Shown: one piece after another, positions 48,325 to 57,400 of the stretch | Layout of the letters: each line of letters starts with the position of its first letter | Position numbering within the stretch: position 1 is the stretch's first letter | Source: Otis tarda | Lineage: Eukaryota > Chordata > Aves > Otidiformes > Otididae | Assembly: GCA_026413225.1 (NCBI GenBank) | Contig: JAPMTP010000101.1 | Coordinates: forward strand, 105,150-169,149 | DNA: 64,000 bases | Reading direction: 5' to 3' | Notes under the pieces: model-generated | Told to the model about the DNA's origin: nothing | The model's database searches: none | The model's input: only the letters and a program-made list of their open reading frames with translations | Translations under genes and position numbers: made by a program

Positions 48325-48425
48325 TGCAGCTCTCGGCGCTTCAGGGAGGGTTTGCCAGTTCAGACCCTTCTTTCTCCTCTCTTCCCTTCCTCTTCTGTCA
48401 CTCCAGTTGCTTGTCTGTCCCCAGC
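48325..48425 (-). other. Predicted exon C, copy e
   Basis: Same sequence as the exon at 26439-26539, with acceptor TCTTTTCTTAG and donor GTGAGT. The two lie in a recent duplication (more than 330 bp around them match without a difference), so this copy is not independent evidence for the exon. Confidence 0.55.
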
Positions 48426-48916
48426 CTAAGAAAAGAGGGGGATGCGTAACAGCTCTTATGAGACAAAGCTTCCCAGAAACGTAGCCTCGCTCACCCAGTA
48501 CTTGACCGTGCCCCCTTTTTAAATTATGTGTACAGACCCTGCGGTGCTCTTTGGCAATCTAGCCTGCTGCGGCCTTCAAAACGGGATCTTCCTCACCCAG
48601 AGAGGCAGGCTCTCTCTTGCACGCAGCGGGAGGCAGCTGCCGGTCAGATGGCCTTCAGTTACATCTTCTGGAATACCAATCCACAGTGATGGGTGGCTGC
48701 CTTCATCCAACTGGACTGCGCACCAGCTTGCGGCTTTGCCACCCCCTTGCCCTTGAGAGAGTGGCTACCTGGAGCGGCTCCACAACCACTGCTGCCCAAA
48801 ACAGAAGAGGAAAAGGCACTAAAAAGCAACGACAAAGAACATAGACAAACTGTCAAGACACTAGGAATGACATCAGCAGCCTAAAGCATCAGACAGGCAG
48901 GGCTTGCAACTGACCT
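48426..48916 (-). other. Region upstream of exon C copy e
   Basis: Near-identical duplicate of 26540-27030, with the 65-codon ORF at 48659-48856. See that entry for why the ORF is doubtful. Confidence 0.4.
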
Positions 48917-49200
48917 TGTGCCGTGGTTTAACCCCAGCCAGCAACTAGGCAGCACACAATTGCTCGCTCACTGCCCCTGACCCTGTGGGATGGGGAGAGA
49001 CTCAGAAAGGTCAAAGTGACAATTCTTGTGACTTGAGATAAAAACAGTTTAATATTAAGGAAAAAAACAACCACAACTGGTAAGGAAAAGTGGAACCAAA
49101 AAAAATACAGCAAAAGAAAACCCAAGACATGCAACTGATACAAATGAACACACTTGTAAGTTTCAAATGAAAACATTTAGAGTGTTTTAATTTTAGAATG
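48917..49200 (-). mobile_element. Bird-type LTR fragment (GTTTAACCCC family), copy 2
   Basis: The fuller copy of the element at 27031, keeping AGCAACTAGGCAGCACACAATTG-type sequence lost in copy 1. Same position relative to exon C, so it was duplicated with its surroundings. Confidence 0.65.
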
Positions 49201-49438
49201 GAAACAATCTGCATTAAAATTGGGGATGAGGAGCACTGGGCAGGTTGGGGAACACAGGCAGCGCCCCAAGGATCCCGAGACAGAGGGGTTATGGGGAGGC
49301 AGTGCCAAAAAGGGGGCGTCGAACAGGGACACAAAACAAGAGTGCAGGGCACGCAACGGGCAAAACACAGGGGAAAAAAACTCACAAGGGAGGAAAACCT
49401 CGCACAGCGGGGGTGTTTTAGTGAAAAGCATTTGGAAG
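49201..49438. other. G-skewed module, copy 2, left part
   Basis: Aligns with 27301-27560 (ATGGAAACAATCTGCATTAAA, GATCCCGAGACAGAGGGGTT, AGTGAAAAGCATTTGG). It is cut by the solo LTR that starts at 49439. Confidence 0.55.
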
Positions 49439-50017
49439 TGATACAGGGAATTAACTGTCTGCTAAATATTGCTTGATTTAGAAGACTAACTATCTGCATA
49501 CTGCTTGATTTAGGAGACTAACTGTCTGCTAGACAATGGCTAACAATCCTGTTTGCCTTGAAACTCACTTAAGCTTATCAGGGACTGGTACTTGTCAAGA
49601 AACTGGTATTTGTCAAGGACATGATAACAGGAGCTGCAAAGGACATGATAACAGGAGCTGCAACGTTGGTCAGAAGTCGTTAAGAAACTGCTGAAATCAC
49701 CAAGTGAAAGGAGAGCATGGGTGAATGACTAAAGTTCATCTAGAGGAAGATCAGACCCCTGAAGAAGTAAATGACCACCAGAGACAGATCTGAAATGCTA
49801 ACGCAAGTGTTTTTTTAATAACCCCACCTCACTTATGCATATGTATGTCTGTACTGTGCAATCCTATGAATGTGTATACCTGCACCGTATAAATTTTTGC
49901 TAAAATGTGCTGTCAGTGTGCGTGCTTTTGGAGAAGCAATCCCCCACGCACCCGGTCCCAAATAAACATGCCTGCTTTATAACTCTCTCCGAGTTGTAGA
50001 GTTTGATCCACACGTCA
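49439..50017 (+). mobile_element. Solo LTR, second family, post-duplication insertion
   Basis: A 579-bp element from TGATACAGGG to CACACGTCA that is absent from both paralogous sites (27560 and 56720, each reading AGCATTTGGGAGGG). Inside are a TATA-like CGTATAAATTTTT near 49888 and AATAAACATGCCTGCTTTATA near 49962, a usual LTR promoter and poly(A) layout. An internal 24-bp repeat (AGGACATGATAACAGGAGCTG) occurs twice near 49617. Flanks are GAAG and AGAG where the empty sites have GGAG, so a mutated 4-bp target duplication is possible but not proved. No coding part remains. Confidence 0.75.
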
Positions 50018-50290
50018 AGAGGGCTGAGAAACACAGAGACAGTGGGGGACGGATACGAGGGAGAGACAGACACGCAAGGACAATGGGTATGTGTGGGAAG
50101 AAAGGTGCATAAGGATGACCTATAGCAGGGAGTCCACGCAGGACAATCCACAGCACATAACTCACCCAGCATAACCTGCACGAGATGACCCACACCGAAC
50201 AATGGACCCACAATGCGTAATCCCCAGCGAGAACCCCTCCGTGTCCCACTGGGTCACACCAACTTTCCCCAAATTGAGTGGCTTTTTTTT
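50018..50290. other. G-skewed module, copy 2, right part
   Basis: Continues the module after the LTR (GAGGGCTGAGAAACACAG, GATGACCTATAGCAGGGAG, GTAATCCCCAGCGAGAACCCC), matching 27565-27840. No gene. Confidence 0.55.
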
Positions 50291-50970
50291 TCCTTGTCCA
50301 TAATATTTTTTTTCCATGGCCAGACTATGCTCCAGACCACACCTCATTTGATTTTTCCTGTGTCTGAATATTTAGTTAAAAGACTACAGAAGGAAAATCG
50401 CCACATTCTTAACATTCACTTTAAAATCCATGCGGCAAGTCCCTTAGGAAAAATGCAGTCACGCATCGCAGATGTACCTTGTACTTGCAGACCGCTACGG
50501 CTCCTTTCCATCCATCTCATACTTTCATGGCCAAGGAAAGGGTGACCACAGTGAAACGCTGGCAGCAGACATTCAGCAAAGAGACGGAAAAACCCCTTAG
50601 TTTAAAGCTAGACAGGAATCTAACTCTTCCTTCTCGGGCGAGGTTTCTCAGGACTAAAACCACATGAAGGACAGAGTATTTTGCAGCACCTTTGGTACAG
50701 CTGTTGATACCGGCCTTTAAAGCTTTTGCATTTTTCAGACACCCATGCCTTTTTTTGACTCATCGGCAGCTTTAGTTTCACTAGAACCGCTGTCCTAGAT
50801 ACAGGCAGGGGACAGACACAGATGCCTACATACATTTTCTCAACCCTAAGTACAGCCGAGATCTCCTCACCCTGTATGTGCCAAGTTGAATATTTGTTTG
50901 TTAAGGAGTACAGCAACACTTCTGTCCTCGTGAACTGCCTCCGAGCAGAGGAGGGCTCTGGGATTTCCTG
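50291..50970 (-). repeat. Duplicon S, copy 2, truncated
   Basis: Aligns with 27850-28650 and 60020-60640 (ATGGCCAAGGAAAGGGTGACC, TTTCACTAGAACCGCTGTCC, GTGAACTGCC). Similarity ends near 50970, and the sequence then passes straight into a partial U copy, so about 2 kb of S and the GC-rich sequence beyond it have been lost here. Confidence 0.7.
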
Positions 50971-50989
50971 GACGCCAGTGCTCCTGCTT

Positions 50990-51845
50990 TCACTGTCAAC
51001 TCTGCACGGCCACCCACCGGAAAAAAGGCCTCAAAATAACAAACGTCAGACGATTGCTGCCACACCAGAAGTGCCAACACTGAAAGCTCGTGCTGCTCCT
51101 CATCGGCCCTTGCCAGCACATCTACAGGCCCACAAACATTATCCAGTATAGAGACTGCATAAAAGACAGACCGCCCCAGGCTGCAACACTCTTGCCCAGC
51201 GTACACTGACCATTAACGTCTCTTCCTTCACCTTCCCGAGAGAGACTGTTCCCAAGGAGCCCTCTTCCTCACATCAATTTCCTGCACCCTCCCTGCAGTT
51301 TTCAACCTTGTTCCCTCCTCGGCTGTGGTCCCTCAACTTAGCTCTCAAAGGGCCAGAAATCAGATTCCATCCTCAAAAGAACAACCCCACGCTAACTAAG
51401 ATGGCGCTGTGCTCACCCAGCTCCTCATCACCATCTGCAAAAAAAAACCAAAAAAAAAACCTACCAAATAGCACTGCCCTTCAACATCACACCACTTACC
51501 ACCAATCTCTTCTGTGGCACTCTCCTCCTCAAAAGCGCCACAGTGCTCTGCTCACCAGCTTCACTCATTCCCAAGAAGTCCGACACCGCAACTGCCGCTC
51601 GTGGTGCTTCAGATGCTGAGACACGCAACTTTTTCTGGGGTGGAGGTAGAAAAAAATAGGTGTCATACCAAGCTAACTAGAAAAGTATGTCATTACATGC
51701 AATAACATTATCAAAAACTACCTGCATTAGCTTCCTACAAGAAAACAAATGCTCCAGGGTTACGTTTCATTTCTAGCAAGACCATGCATGCTATCTAACT
51801 TCTACCAGAGCTACATTCTGGATAGGGCTGAATGACAAATGTAGC
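50990..51845. repeat. Single partial copy of repeat U and its right flank
   Basis: A diverged, collapsed relative of the U array: CAGGCTGCAACACTCTTGCCC, CTCAACTTAGCTCTCAAAGG, CATCTGCAAAAAAAAACC, then the array's right-flank landmarks (TTCATTTCTAGCAAGACC). The duplicated region at 32900-41720 holds four units instead of this one, so the array either expanded there or contracted here. Confidence 0.65.
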
Positions 51846-51849
51846 AGAA

Positions 51850-52230
51850 CGTGGTGGCTCGCACACGTGGCCAACAGAGGCACGGAGCTCCTGGCACTGT
51901 GTCCTGGTGTCTGCTCTGTCAAGGAGGGCTCAGATGGACCAGCCACTCCTTGCTGGAGGCACCTGCCTGTGATTCACTCCTCAGTCCCCTCCAGCAGCCA
52001 TGCCCAGGTGGCCCCCTTTACAGCTGGAGGCCCCTCATACAGCAGGGCCAGGGCCAGCCCCACCCTCAGCCTCACTGGCCCCACCTGGGTCTGCCCCAGA
52101 TCCAGCCCCAGCTAGAGCCCATTGGAAGCAGGGACCCTTGCCAAAGCCCCACAGCACATCACCCCCTCCCCTGCAACTGTCCTCAGCCACAAGCTCTGCA
52201 CCCAGGGGCTGCAAACACATCCAGGGGCAC
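51850..52230 (-). repeat. GC-rich module G, copy 3
   Basis: Aligns with the copies at 15781 and 42770 (GTCCTGGTGTCTGCTCTGTC, CAGCTGGAGGCCCCTCATAC). Minus-strand acceptor-like GGATGTGTTTGCAG/CCCCTGG at 52208. No TATA box. Confidence 0.6.
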
Positions 52231-52433
52231 AGAGGAGGTCACAGACAGTGAGATACAGAATAGAAAAAAAAAACAAACAGTGACAGTACGCAAGACAAAG
52301 AGATAGAGAGAGAAAGATAAGAAAAGGAAGAGAGATATAGGAAGGCAGAGGCACAGGGCAGGCATGCAGAGGCACAAAGAAAAGCAGGCCAGAAAACAGG
52401 CTGGAGAAATTAGTTGGGGGAAGAATACAGATC
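52231..52433. repeat. Purine-rich block 7, left of CR1
   Basis: A/G-rich plus strand (GACAAAGAGATAGAGAGAG, GGCACAGGGCAGGCATGCAG). The CR1 element was inserted into this block; its continuation is at 53371-53700. Confidence 0.65.
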
Positions 52434-53370
52434 ATAGAATCATAGAATCATAGAATGGTTAGAGTTGGAAGGGACCTTCAAAGGTCATCTAGTCCAACCC
52501 CCCTGCAAGGAGCAGGGACATCCCTGACTAGATCAGGTTGCTCAGAGCCTCATCCAGCCTGGCCTTGAACATTTCCAGGGATGGGGCATCCACCACCTCT
52601 CTGGGCAACCTGTTCCAGTGCTCTACAACTCTCATTGTAAAAAATTTTTTTCTAATATCTAATCTAAACCTAGCTCCTTCTAATTTAAACCCATTACCCC
52701 TTGTCCTATCACAACAGGCCCTACTGAACAGTTTCTCCCCATCTTTCCTGTAGGCCCCCTTGAGGTATTGGAAGACCGCTATCAGGTCTCCCCGGAGCCT
52801 CCTCTTCTCCAGGCTGAACAGCCCCAACTCTCTCAGCCTGTCCTCATAGGAGAGGTGCTCCAGCCCTCTGATCATCTTGGTGGCCCTCCTCTGGACCCTT
52901 TCCAACTGGTCCATGTCCTTCTTGTGTTAGGGGCTCCAGAACTGGACACAGTACTCCAGGTGGGGTCTCACCAGGGCAGAGTAGAGGGGCAGAATCCCCT
53001 CCCTCGACCTGCTGGCCACGCTCCTCTTGATGCAGCCCAGGATGCGGTTGGCCTTCTGGGCTGCAAGGGCGCATTGCCCGCTCATGTTGAGCCTCTCGTC
53101 TACCAGCACTCCCAAGTCTTTCTCCTCAGGGCTGCTCTCAATCCATTCTCCGCCCAGCCTGTATTTGTGCCTGGGATTGCCACGACCCAGGTGCAGGACC
53201 TTGCACTTGGCCTGGTTGAACTTCATGAGGTTGGCACGGGCCCACCTCTCCAGCCTGTCCAGGTCCCTCTGGATGGCATCCCTCCCTTCCAGCGTGTCGA
53301 CGGCACCACACAGCTTGGTGTCGTCGGCAAACTTGCTGAGGGTGCACTCTATCCCACTGTCCATGTCGCC
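52434..53370 (-). mobile_element. CR1 LINE, 5'-truncated, minus strand
   Basis: The 3' end lies at the low coordinate: three ATAGAATCAT-type repeats followed by GGTTAGAGTTGGAAGGGACC, the standard avian CR1 tail. About 940 bp remain, covering the end of ORF2 and the 3' UTR. The upper end breaks off inside the reverse-transcriptase domain, next to purine-rich repeat. CAGATCA occurs at 52428-52434 and 53383-53389 and could be a target duplication or chance microhomology. CR1 truncation at the 5' end is the rule. Confidence 0.97.
52528..53370 (-). pseudogene. CR1 ORF2 fragment (reverse transcriptase C-terminus)
   Basis: Minus-strand reading frame with the RT catalytic motif F-A-D-D (53320-53331), then the thumb and connection region of CR1 ORF2 ending D-E-A-L-S-N-L-I. 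The frame is unbroken apart from one stop (TAA at 52927-52929) where related elements have a sense codon before K-K-D-M. This splits it into two ORFs in the same frame. With the endonuclease and most of the RT missing, it cannot be active. The single stop and good tail suggest a fairly young insertion. Confidence 0.95.
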
Positions 53371-53700
53371 GACAAAGAGATGCAGATCAGGACAAAGAGA
53401 TGGAAAAGGCAAAAACAGCAATGGGCTGCAGGACAGAGACAGAGAACAAAAAAAGGAAGGAGAGGGAGCAGAACAAAAGTGCAGGGATAAAAACAAAAGG
53501 CAGCGGTAGAACAAGAGATTTAAAGAGAAAGAGAAAGGGGGAACAGGATAGAAGAAGAGAGAGAAGAGGAGAGGTTGAATGAAACAATAACAACAACAAC
53601 AAATCACAGCAGCTTGGGAAAGGTAGGGGGCCACGGGAGCGGCAGGGAAGGACACGGACACACAAGAGAGGAGGCAGAGCCCAAGGGGCCAGGGACTCAC
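53371..53700. repeat. Purine-rich block 7, right of CR1
   Basis: A/G-rich continuation of the block interrupted by CR1 (GATGGGCTGCAGGACAG-type repeat, AGAGAAGAGGAGAGG, a short (AAC)n near 53588). It abuts the donor of exon C copy d at 53700. Confidence 0.65.
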
Positions 53701-53810
53701 CACAGCTCTTACTCCCAGCACTGCTGGGAGAATCTGACAGGTCAGATGCTACTTTCTGCTTCTCTCCTCTTCTCCTCTTCTGCTTCTCCGACCACTTGGC
53801 TGTCCTCCAC
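53701..53810 (-). other. Predicted exon C, copy d
   Basis: Minus-strand acceptor CCATGTATTCTCTTAG, 110-nt exon starting GTGGAGGACAGCCAAG, donor GTGAGTCCC after GAGCTGTG. One frame stays open across exon and donor and is Lys/Arg-rich (R-R-R-G-E-K-Q-K), which resembles a nuclear-localisation patch but is expected from the AG-rich exon. The frame shared with copies b and c ends in TGA. It carries an extra segment (CTCCCAGCAGTGCTGGGAG) with a short palindrome. Confidence 0.6.
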
Positions 53811-54052
53811 CTAAGAGAATACATGGGTGTCTTACAGCTCTTAGACAAAAGCTTCCTAGACACGCTTGCTCATGCACTACATGGCCGTACCGTGCTTCAG
53901 GTTCCACATACAGACTGTGCAGTGCACATTGGCGGTCTGGCCTGCTGAAGAGTACAAAGAGGGATCCTTCCTCACCCGGAGAGGCAGGCTCTCTCTCACC
54001 TGCAGTAGGAGGCAGCTGCTGGCTGGCTGGCCTTTGGTTTCTTCTTCTTTAC

Positions 54053-54239
54053 CTTTCTGTGGCCTCTCCAGCTTCAGCAGGTCCTCTCTACAGGCAGTAA
54101 GTGCTCCATCTGTTCATTTTTGCTCCCACACCGCAAGGAGAAGCGAGGCCGGGCAGAGACAGCCCACACAAGCCTGAGGCGAGTGCAGTCAACAGCATTC
54201 CCAAGGGAGGAACGGACAACCACAGCCTTGGCACAGCCT
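54053..54239 (-). other. Predicted exon B, copy d
   Basis: Minus-strand acceptor CTTCTTTTTCTCTCCCAG, 187-nt exon starting AGGCTGTGCCAAGG, donor GTAAAG after GCCACAGAAAG. It aligns best with copy b. The E-D-L-L-K-L-E-R-P-Q-K frame at its 3' end is preceded by stops, so it is not a clean coding exon. It is 240 bp upstream of exon C copy d and just downstream of CpG island 3. Confidence 0.6.
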
Positions 54240-54689
54240 CTGGGAGAGAAAAAGAAGAAGCAGCGACCGTTATTACCGCACGCGGCCCCTGGCCAGAGCC
54301 CCTGCTGCCGCAGGGAATTCTCCAGATACACTGAGGTCCCACATTGCAGCCTTCAGGGCAGGGCGTGGCCCGGTGCTACGGGACAGGCTTCAGGGGACGC
54401 GCTGGAGCGGCAGGCAGCTGCACGGGGCCGGGGGAGGCTCGGGGGAGCTCTGGCGAGCTGGGGAGGTGCCCAGCGTCTCCACCGGGAGGGGTGTCCCCTC
54501 CTGCCCCGCTTCCTCTCTCTGCTCTCGGGTCACTCCCCGGGGCTGCCCTCGCCCGAGGCTCCCCGGGCGGGCAGCGGGCAGGAGACAGCGCTGCAGCCAC
54601 CAAAGGGGCTCGCTCACCTCACGGGTGCCCTCGGTACTCACCCGCCGCCGCCGACGGGACCCGCGCGCTGCACACCGCCATGCTGCTCC

Positions 54690-54790
54690 CGGGCACAGCG
54701 CATGCGCGAGGAAGGCCTGACATCTGCCCATGCGCAAGAGTGGGCCGGAATCCGCGCATGCGCACTAGGAAGTCAGTGCCTGCCAGGAGA
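54690..54790. repeat. Decayed left edge of the 78-bp array
   Basis: Imperfect relatives of the array unit, with GCGCATGCGC-type palindromes near 54700, 54730 and 54754 (CACAGCGCATGCGCGAGG, CCGCGCATGCGCACTAGG), but without regular spacing. Confidence 0.6.
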
Positions 54791-55647
54791 AGGGCAGAGC
54801 AATGCGCATGCGCAGCCGGGGCCCGGCAGGGGAGCATGCGCTATAGGGCGGTTGAAGCTGCCAGCAGAAGGGCAGAGCAATGCGCATGCGCGGCCGGGGC
54901 CCGGCACGGGAGCATGCGCCGTAGGGTGGATGAAGCTGCCAGGAGAAGGGCAGAGTAATGCGCATGCGCGGCCGGGGCCCGGCAAGCGAGCATGCGCAGT
55001 AGGGCGGCTGACGCTGCCAGCAGAAGGGCGGGATAATGCGCATGCGCTGCCGGGGCCCGGAAGGCGAGCATGCGCAGTCGGGCTTCTGAAGCTGCCAGGA
55101 GAAGGGCAGAGCAATGCGCATGTGCGGCCGGGACCCGGCAAGCGAGCATGCGCTGTAGGGCGGCTGACGCTGCCAGGAGAAGGGCGGGATAATGCGCATG
55201 CGCTGCCGGGGCCCGGAAGGCGAGCATGTGCAGTCGGGCTTCTGAAGCTGCCAGGAGAAGGGCAGAGCAATGCGCATGTGCGGCCGGGGCCCGGCAAGCG
55301 AGCATGCGCAGTAGGGCGGTTGAAGCTGCCAGCAGAAGGGCGGGGTAATGCGCATGCGCTGCCGGGGCCCGGTAGGCGAGCATGCGCAGTCGGGCTTCTG
55401 AAGCTGCCAGGAGAAGGGCAGAGCAATGCGCATGTGCAGCAGGGGCCCGGCAAGCGAGCATGCGCAGTAGGGCGGTTGAAGCTGCCAGCAGAAGGGCGGG
55501 GTAATGCGCATGAGCTGCCGGGGCCCGGTAGGCGAGCATGCGCAGTCGGGCTTCTGAAGCTGCCAGGAGAAGGGCAGAGCAATGCGCATGTGCGGCCGGG
55601 CCCGGCACGCGAGCATGCGCAGTAGGGCGGCTGAAGCTGCCAGGAGA
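54791..55647. repeat. 78-bp tandem array of NRF1-type sites, 11 units
   Basis: Units begin at 54791, 54869, 54947, 55025, 55103, 55181, 55259, 55337, 55415, 55493 and 55571 (AGGGCNGNGNAATGCGCATG). All are 78 bp except the last, which is 77. Each unit has one NRF1-type palindrome (TGCGCATGCGC) and a second half-site (GAGCATGCGCAGT). From unit 3 on, two types alternate: A (GGGCAGAGC... AGTAGGGCGG) and B (GGGCGGG... AGTCGGGCTTCTGAAG), so the true repeat is a 156-bp A/B dimer. Several A units carry TGCGCATGTGC, a CpG-to-TpG change. Because 78 is divisible by three, a 26-residue repeat stays open in more than one frame on both strands. Confidence 0.95.
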
Positions 55648-55866
55648 AGGGCAGGGTAATACGCAGCACCTGCGCGGCCCCGCGCTCTTTCCTGGGCATG
55701 CGCAGTCGGTGTGTGTCACCCGCACATGCACTGCAGAGCATCTGTGCCTACCAGGAAAACGGCAGAGCAACATGCGTGCGCGGCAGGGGCTCGGCTCCCG
55801 AGCATTCGCGTTCGGGCATCTGTGCCTGCCCGAAGATGGGCAGAGCACTACGCATGCGAGATTCCC
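55648..55866. repeat. Decayed right edge of the 78-bp array
   Basis: Diverged relatives of the unit: CTGGGCATGCGCAGTCGG near 55690, GGCAGAGCAACATGCGTGCG near 55760 and GGGCAGAGCACTACGCATGCG near 55837, joined by non-repeat sequence. Confidence 0.6.
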
Positions 55867-56150
55867 GAGCTGCAGTTCCCGCTTTTGGTCACCAGGCGGC
55901 AGCAGCGAGCTCGGCGACGTGTGGGAACTGCGTATGCGCGACTCTGAGCTGCAGTACCCGCTTTCGGTCACCAGGCGGCAGCAGCGAGCTCAGTGCCGTA
56001 TGGGCACTGCGCATGCGCCACTCCGAGCTGCAGTACCCGCTTTCGGTCACCAGGCGGCAGCAGCGGGCTCGGTGACGTGTGGGCACTGCGCATGCGCGAC
56101 TCTGAGCTGCAGTACCCGCTTTCGGTCACCAGGCGGCAGCAGCCCCGTAC
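55867..56150. repeat. 79-bp tandem array with CTCF-like and NRF1-type sites
   Basis: Units start GAGCTGCAG at 55867, 55946, 56025 and 56104, exactly 79 bp apart; the last is partial. Each carries CACCAGGCGGCAGC (55890, 55969, 56048 and 56127), close to the CTCF core but with C in place of the usual G or T at one position. The three full units end in an NRF1-type (TGCG)CATGCGC or TATGCGC. The same CAGTACC...CAGGCGGCAGC string occurs once in each of islands 1 and 2, so this is a promoter element amplified only here. Confidence 0.9.
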
Positions 56151-56309
56151 CGCGCCGGTCCTGGGTGTTCAGCCGGGACGAGCCACGGCCGGTTCCTCCC
56201 TCCCGTTCGCACGGTCCACAGCCGGTCACCCCTTACCGGGGCACGAGCTGCCCTTTCCCCCCCGCGCAGCCTGGGCAGTGACATTTGTGGCCTCTGTACC
56301 AAAAAAGCG

Positions 56310-56470
56310 TACCCGTGGGAGGAGGAGAGAATGAGAAGGGTGAAAGGGAGGAAACTCGTGGGTTGAGATGAAAACAGTTTAACAATTAAAAAGAAACAAA
56401 CCACCACCACTACCCCTTGTGAGGAAAAAGAGAGAACAATAAACGCCCAGAAAGAGAAGTGATAAAACTG
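56310..56470 (-). mobile_element. Bird-type LTR fragment (GTTTAACCCC family), copy 3
   Basis: Only the inner part remains (GGAGAGAATGAGAAGG, AACTCGTGGGTTGAGATG, AAACAGTTTAACAATT). It sits in the same order as copies 1 and 2, between the promoter side and the G-skewed module. The start of the element has been replaced by CpG-island sequence. Confidence 0.6.
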
Positions 56471-57400
56471 AAAACAATTGCAAATTATAAATTAAAACAA
56501 CTGAGATGGAGTGAGGTGCAGGGAAGCAGGTGGGAGGTTTCAGTTTGGGGATGGTGGGGGGCAGGCATCACCCCAGGGTCTGCAGGCAGAGGGGTTACGG
56601 GGGGGCAGGGTCAAATGGAGGGCGAGGCAGAGCAGGGGTAGAGGGGGAGTGAGGGCACAAGACAGGAGGGCAGGGGGCACAGGGGGACCAATCACAGGGG
56701 AACATTTCAGTGGAAAGCATTTGGGAGGGTGCAGAGACACAGAGTGAGGCAGGAGGGATGGACATGAGGTGGGAATGGATGGGGACAGACGAGGGGGGTG
56801 TGCGTAGAAAGGTGCATGGGGGGACATGTGTGGGGATGACCTACACCAGGGGGTCCGCTTGGGATAATCCACAGCAGACGCAACTCACCTGGGATGACCC
56901 GCAACAGACAATCCACTCCAGGTAACTGACTCAGACAGACCAGGTAAACCACGCAGGGTAATCCCCAGGACTGTCCCTCCATCTGCCAGCCTTTCACCCC
57001 AGATTGTCCCCAAATTAAGGTGGTGTTTTTTCTTTTTTGCTTTCCCATAATATTAAAATCTGGGTTTTCGGCGTTTTGCCAAAATATTCAATTTGGGGGT
57101 TTTTTTGGCACTATTCCACAACATAAAAATCGGCAATTTTTGCTTTTGGTTTTGTGCACGAAAGTGGGGGAATGTGAGGGGCTGCTTTCCAGCTGCACAA
57201 ATCCAGGCTGATCTGGCTTTCCTGGGAGCCTCAAATTAGGATATTTTTTCCCCCTCAAACTGATTTTAATCGGGTTTCCCCCCCACTGCAGACCCAGATT
57301 CAGAGTTTTGGGGTATGTTTGTGCTGCATTGGCAGCTCCTACTCTGCGTGTACGGCCCTGCAGGTGAAAATCCCCTTGTTGGGGCATTGGCCCCAAATCA
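56471..57400. other. G-skewed module, copy 3, and T/G-skewed tail
   Basis: Aligns with 27301-27840 (GTTTGGGGATGGTGGGGGGC, AAAGCATTTGGGAGGGTGC, GATGACCTACACCAGGGGG, GTAATCCCCAGGACTG). It has no solo LTR at the place where copy 2 has one. From 57020 the sequence turns strongly T/G-skewed (TTTGGGGGTTTTTTTGGC), with no gene seen. Confidence 0.5.

Larger units (their letters stand above)
54300..56300 (-). promoter_or_regulatory. CpG-island promoter 3
   Basis: A 2-kb CpG-rich island placed like islands 1 and 2 relative to exon B. The left part (54340-54690) matches them (GACAGGCTTCAGGGG, CTCTCGGGTCACTCCCCGGGG). The place of the ZNF143 sites is taken by two tandem arrays described separately (54791-55647 and 55867-56150). 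Multiple overlapping ORFs, one of 501 codons, come from a repeat length divisible by three. Confidence 0.7.

Noticed and set aside
52208..52222. TTTGCAG/CCCCTGG acceptor-like site of module G (also 16290 and 43159)
   Set aside because: Not called as an exon start: only a weak pyrimidine tract, no conserved downstream donor or poly(A) signal, and the module may instead be promoter-side sequence.
54791..56150. Regular repeats that might be read as a CRISPR array
   Set aside because: The 78- and 79-bp units are contiguous with no unique spacers, in a vertebrate CpG island.
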